DNA of 17,016 nucleotides from Gammaproteobacteria bacterium (GTDB lineage Bacteria > Pseudomonadota > Gammaproteobacteria > Steroidobacterales > Steroidobacteraceae). The DNA lies in the NCBI GenBank assembly GCA_009923475.1, contig RFTM01000003.1, positions 1 to 17,016 on the forward strand. Direction: 5' to 3'. Position numbers and translations under genes: made by a program. Below the pieces are notes generated by a model. That model was given only the letters and a program-made list of their open reading frames with translations. It was not told the DNA's origin and did not search any database. Below, one piece after another: positions 15,173 through 17,016 of this stretch; within the stretch, counting starts at the first letter, position 1, and the number at the start of each line of letters is the position of its first letter.

Positions 15173-15900
15173 TGGCGCCGCCCGCCCTCGAGAGCTTCGC
15201 CCCCGGCCTGCGGGCGTTGGTGTTCGGCGCGGGCGGCGGCATCGGCGCGGCTTTCGCGGCTGAGCTGGCAGCCCATCCGCGCGTCGCCAAGGTCCACGCC
15301 GCCGCGCGCGGCGCCGAGCCGCCCTGGCGCTTCGACCTGAAGGACGAGGCGAGCATCGCAGGCGTGGCCGAGGCTGCCGCCGCCGAGGGTCCGCTCGATC
15401 TCGTCCTCGTCGCCACGGGCGTGCTGCACGGTCCCGCGCTGCGACCCGAAAAAAGCTGGCGCAGCCTCGATGCCGCAGCGCTCGCCGAGGCCTTCGCCAT
15501 CAACGCGACCGGCCCGGCGCTCATCGCCAAGCACACGCTGGGCCTGCTGCGCCGCGATGCCAAGAGCGCGTTCGCCTGCCTGTCGGCGCGCGTCGGCTCG
15601 ATCGAGGACAACCGGCTCGGCGGCTGGCACGCTTATCGCGCCTCGAAGGCGGCGCTCAACATGCTCGTCCGCAGCTGCGCCGTGGAACTGCGCCAGCGCA
15701 ACCCGGGCGCGCTCTGCGTCGCGCTGCATCCCGGCACCGTCGACACCCGGCTCTCGCAGCCGTTCCAGGGCGGCGTCGATCCCGCCAAGCTCTTCACGCC
15801 CGAGCGGTCCGCGCGCGCGTTGCTCGGCGTCCTCGATCGCCTGACCCCCGCGGACAGCGGGCGCCTCTTCGCCTGGGACGGGCAGGGGATACCGTCCTAG
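15172..15900 (+). CDS. Short-chain dehydrogenase, C-factor (CsgA)-like
   Basis: The 242-residue SDR has VFGAGGGIGAAF (17-28), N111 and the catalytic S138, Y155 and K159 (LSARVGSIEDNRLGG then WHAYRASKAALN). The SARVGSIxDNxxGGWxxYRxSKAALN pattern and the HPGTVDTRLSQPFQ end are typical of the C-factor-like SDR group, annotated only generally as oxidoreductases. The second strand lacks a clear NADPH arginine; it reads VHAAARGAEPPWRFDLKD with a shortened cofactor region. The ATG at 15172 shares its A with the upstream TGA (TGATG), so the pair is translationally coupled. Its place suggests it reduces a pterin side chain or works beside the sepiapterin-reductase-like enzyme, but that is inference. 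Confidence 0.8.
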   Translation: MAPPALESFAPGLRALVFGAGGGIGAAFAAELAAHPRVAKVHAAARGAEPPWRFDLKDEASIAGVAEAAAAEGPLDLVLVATGVLHGPALRPEKSWRSLDAAALAEAFAINATGPALIAKHTLGLLRRDAKSAFACLSARVGSIEDNRLGGWHAYRASKAALNMLVRSCAVELRQRNPGALCVALHPGTVDTRLSQPFQGGVDPAKLFTPERSARALLGVLDRLTPADSGRLFAWDGQGIPS

Positions 15901-15960
15901 GCGGTTGGTGGTACTCTCGGGGTCGCTGGATGCCTCTGCGATCAGGGAAGGACCCCTACG

Positions 15961-17016
15961 ATGAGCGCTGCCGCCGCCGCTTCTCATGCTCCTCGCCCGC
16001 TCGACGGCGTGCGCGTCCTCGACGTGGGCAACTTCCTTGCGGGCCCCTACGCCGGCACGATCATGGCCGAGTTCGGCGCCGAGGTGATCAAGATCGAGCA
16101 CCCGCAAGGCGGCGATCCGATGCGCCTTTACGGCACCACGACCGCGCGGCCGGACGCCACCCTCAAATGGTTGAGCGAGAGCCGCAACAAGCGTTCCGTC
16201 ACCTGCGACCTGCGCCAACCTGAAGGCGTCGGACTGCTGCTCAAGCTGGTCGCCAAGAGCGACATCCTGATCGAGAACTTCCGCCCCGAGGCGATGGAGA
16301 GCTGGGGGCTCGGCTGGGAGGTGCTGCGCGCCGCCAACCCGCGGCTCGTGATGCTGCGCGTGACGGGTTACGGCCAGACGGGCCCGTACCGGCGCCGCTC
16401 GGGCTTCGCGCACATCGCGCAGGCCTTCGGCGGCCTCAATTATCTTTGCGGCTTCCCCGGCGAGACGCCGGTGCTGCCGGGCACGGTGCCGCTCGGCGAC
16501 TATGTCGCGAGTCTGTTCGGCGCGATCGGCACGCTGGTCGCGCTGCGCCATGCCGAGGAGACCGGCTGCGGGCAGGTGGTCGACGTCGGCATCTACGAGG
16601 CGATCTTCCGCATCCTCGAGGAGATCGCCGCCGCCTACGGCCTGCACGGCGTGGTGCGCGAGCGCGAGGGGTCCGGCAGCTTCGTCGCCTGTCCGCACGG
16701 CCACTTCCGCACCCGCGACGACCGTTGGGTCGCGATCGCCTGCACCACCGACAAGATGTTCGAGCGCTTCGCGGCGGCGATGGGCCGTCCGGAGCTCGCC
16801 TCGCCGGAGATGTACGGCGACCAGCGCAAGCGCCTCGCCGCGCGCGTGACGGTCGATGCCTTGGTCACCGAGTGGGTCGCCTCGCTCGACCGCAGCGAGG
16901 TGCTCGCGCGCTGCCTCGCCAGGAAGTGCCCGCCGGCAAGGTCAACTCCATCGCCGACATCTTCGAGGACGAGCACTTCGCGGCGCGCGGCAACCTCGAG
17001 CGCCGCGTGGCCGAGG
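15961..17016 (+). CDS. CaiB/BaiF CoA-transferase, 3' end outside the window, apparent frameshift near 16920
   Basis: Class III CoA-transferases move CoA between carboxylic acids. The frame from ATG 15961 gives PLDGVRVLDVGNFLAGPYAGTIMAEFGAEVIKIE, ENFRPEAMESWGLG and VTGYGQTGPYRRRSGF. The catalytic aspartate is D180 in LGDYVAS, followed by GQVVDVGIYEA and FVACPHGHFRTRDDRWVAIA. AGGGAAGGA lies about 9 nt ahead of the ATG. At 16920 the expected continuation jumps frame: the family-like EVPAGKVNSIADIFEDEHF lies in the +2 frame, starting at 16923. One missing G in GCC-(G)AG-GAA would restore it. Neither frame reaches a stop before the edge. A sequencing error or a recent mutation would explain this. 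It starts 60 bp after the SDR pair, in the same direction. The acyl substrate is unknown. Confidence 0.88.
   Translation, partial: MSAAAAASHAPRPLDGVRVLDVGNFLAGPYAGTIMAEFGAEVIKIEHPQGGDPMRLYGTTTARPDATLKWLSESRNKRSVTCDLRQPEGVGLLLKLVAKSDILIENFRPEAMESWGLGWEVLRAANPRLVMLRVTGYGQTGPYRRRSGFAHIAQAFGGLNYLCGFPGETPVLPGTVPLGDYVASLFGAIGTLVALRHAEETGCGQVVDVGIYEAIFRILEEIAAAYGLHGVVREREGSGSFVACPHGHFRTRDDRWVAIACTTDKMFERFAAAMGRPELASPEMYGDQRKRLAARVTVDALVTEWVASLDRSEVLARCLARKCPPARSTPSPTSSRTSTSRRAATSSAAWPR
16914..16926 (+). other. Probable single-base deletion in the CoA-transferase gene
   Basis: Upstream of here the frame reads SEVLARCLA; downstream the family-like protein continues as EVPAGKVNSIADIF only if one base is added around 16920. 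The alternative in-frame reading (RKCPPARSTPSPTSS) is not protein-like for this family. Confidence 0.75.

Noticed and set aside
15019..16704. 561-residue - strand frame over the SDR and CoA-transferase genes
   Set aside because: Both + strand genes carry catalytic motifs through this span; the reverse frame is low complexity and rich in Arg, Ala and Gln.
1..17016. Search by eye for tRNA, rRNA, CRISPR arrays, riboswitches and insertion sequences
   Set aside because: No tRNA-like cloverleaf with intact arms, no spaced repeats, and no transposase motif or terminal inverted repeat pair was seen; all gaps between genes are under 160 bp.

Overview
The window is high-GC DNA (coding third positions are almost all G or C) with tightly packed, partly overlapping bacterial genes. 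The gene types point to an aerobic proteobacterium, probably uncultured: an MHS-type major facilitator transporter, an Asp/Glu racemase family protein, a HEXXH/TPR exported protein, a CaiB/BaiF CoA-transferase and bacterial F420 genes. I cannot assign it below phylum. No RNA gene, CRISPR array or insertion sequence was seen.

Region 1 (1-451) is a damaged or chimeric edge. A C-terminal piece of a GT4 glycosyltransferase, with visibly different codon use, runs into an unidentified short reading frame. Region 2 (452-6800, + strand) is a coenzyme F420 operon. It holds a glycerate-kinase-like gene that lacks about 100 residues of its N-terminal domain, NADPH:F420 reductase (npdG), cofE, cofD, and one 970-residue polypeptide that joins CofC, CofG and CofH. 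From npdG onward the genes abut or overlap by 4 bp, which suggests translational coupling. Together they cover Fo synthesis (CofG/CofH), activation of the phospho-acid (CofC), transfer to Fo (CofD), glutamylation (CofE) and reduction of F420 by NADPH (NpdG). The FbiB-type reductase domain that many bacteria use to reduce dehydro-F420 is absent.

Region 3 (6766-12041, - strand) converges on region 2. It reads, in transcription order: small conserved-looking hypothetical, MHS transporter, Asp/Glu racemase-like enzyme, exported aldo/keto reductase with an extra C-terminal domain, and an LLM-class (F420/FMN) oxidoreductase. The last four are 2-18 bp apart. The LLM enzyme is a candidate user of the F420H2 made by the facing operon. 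Upstream of it on the same strand lies a gene for an exported zinc-metallopeptidase-like TPR protein (12198-13769).

Region 4 (13903-15900) is a pterin-type cluster. A divergent PTPS/QueD-family protein (- strand) starts only 25 bp from a sepiapterin-reductase-like SDR (+ strand), followed by a second SDR overlapping by 1 bp. The layout suggests a tetrahydrobiopterin-like pterin, but the PTPS protein lacks the usual catalytic Cys and His. Region 5 (15961-end) is the start of a CaiB/BaiF CoA-transferase with an apparent one-base frameshift near 16920.

The points most worth following are the CofC-CofG-CofH triple fusion, the lack of a dehydro-F420 reductase beside a glycerate-kinase relict, and the catalytic-residue-swapped PTPS beside a sepiapterin reductase.
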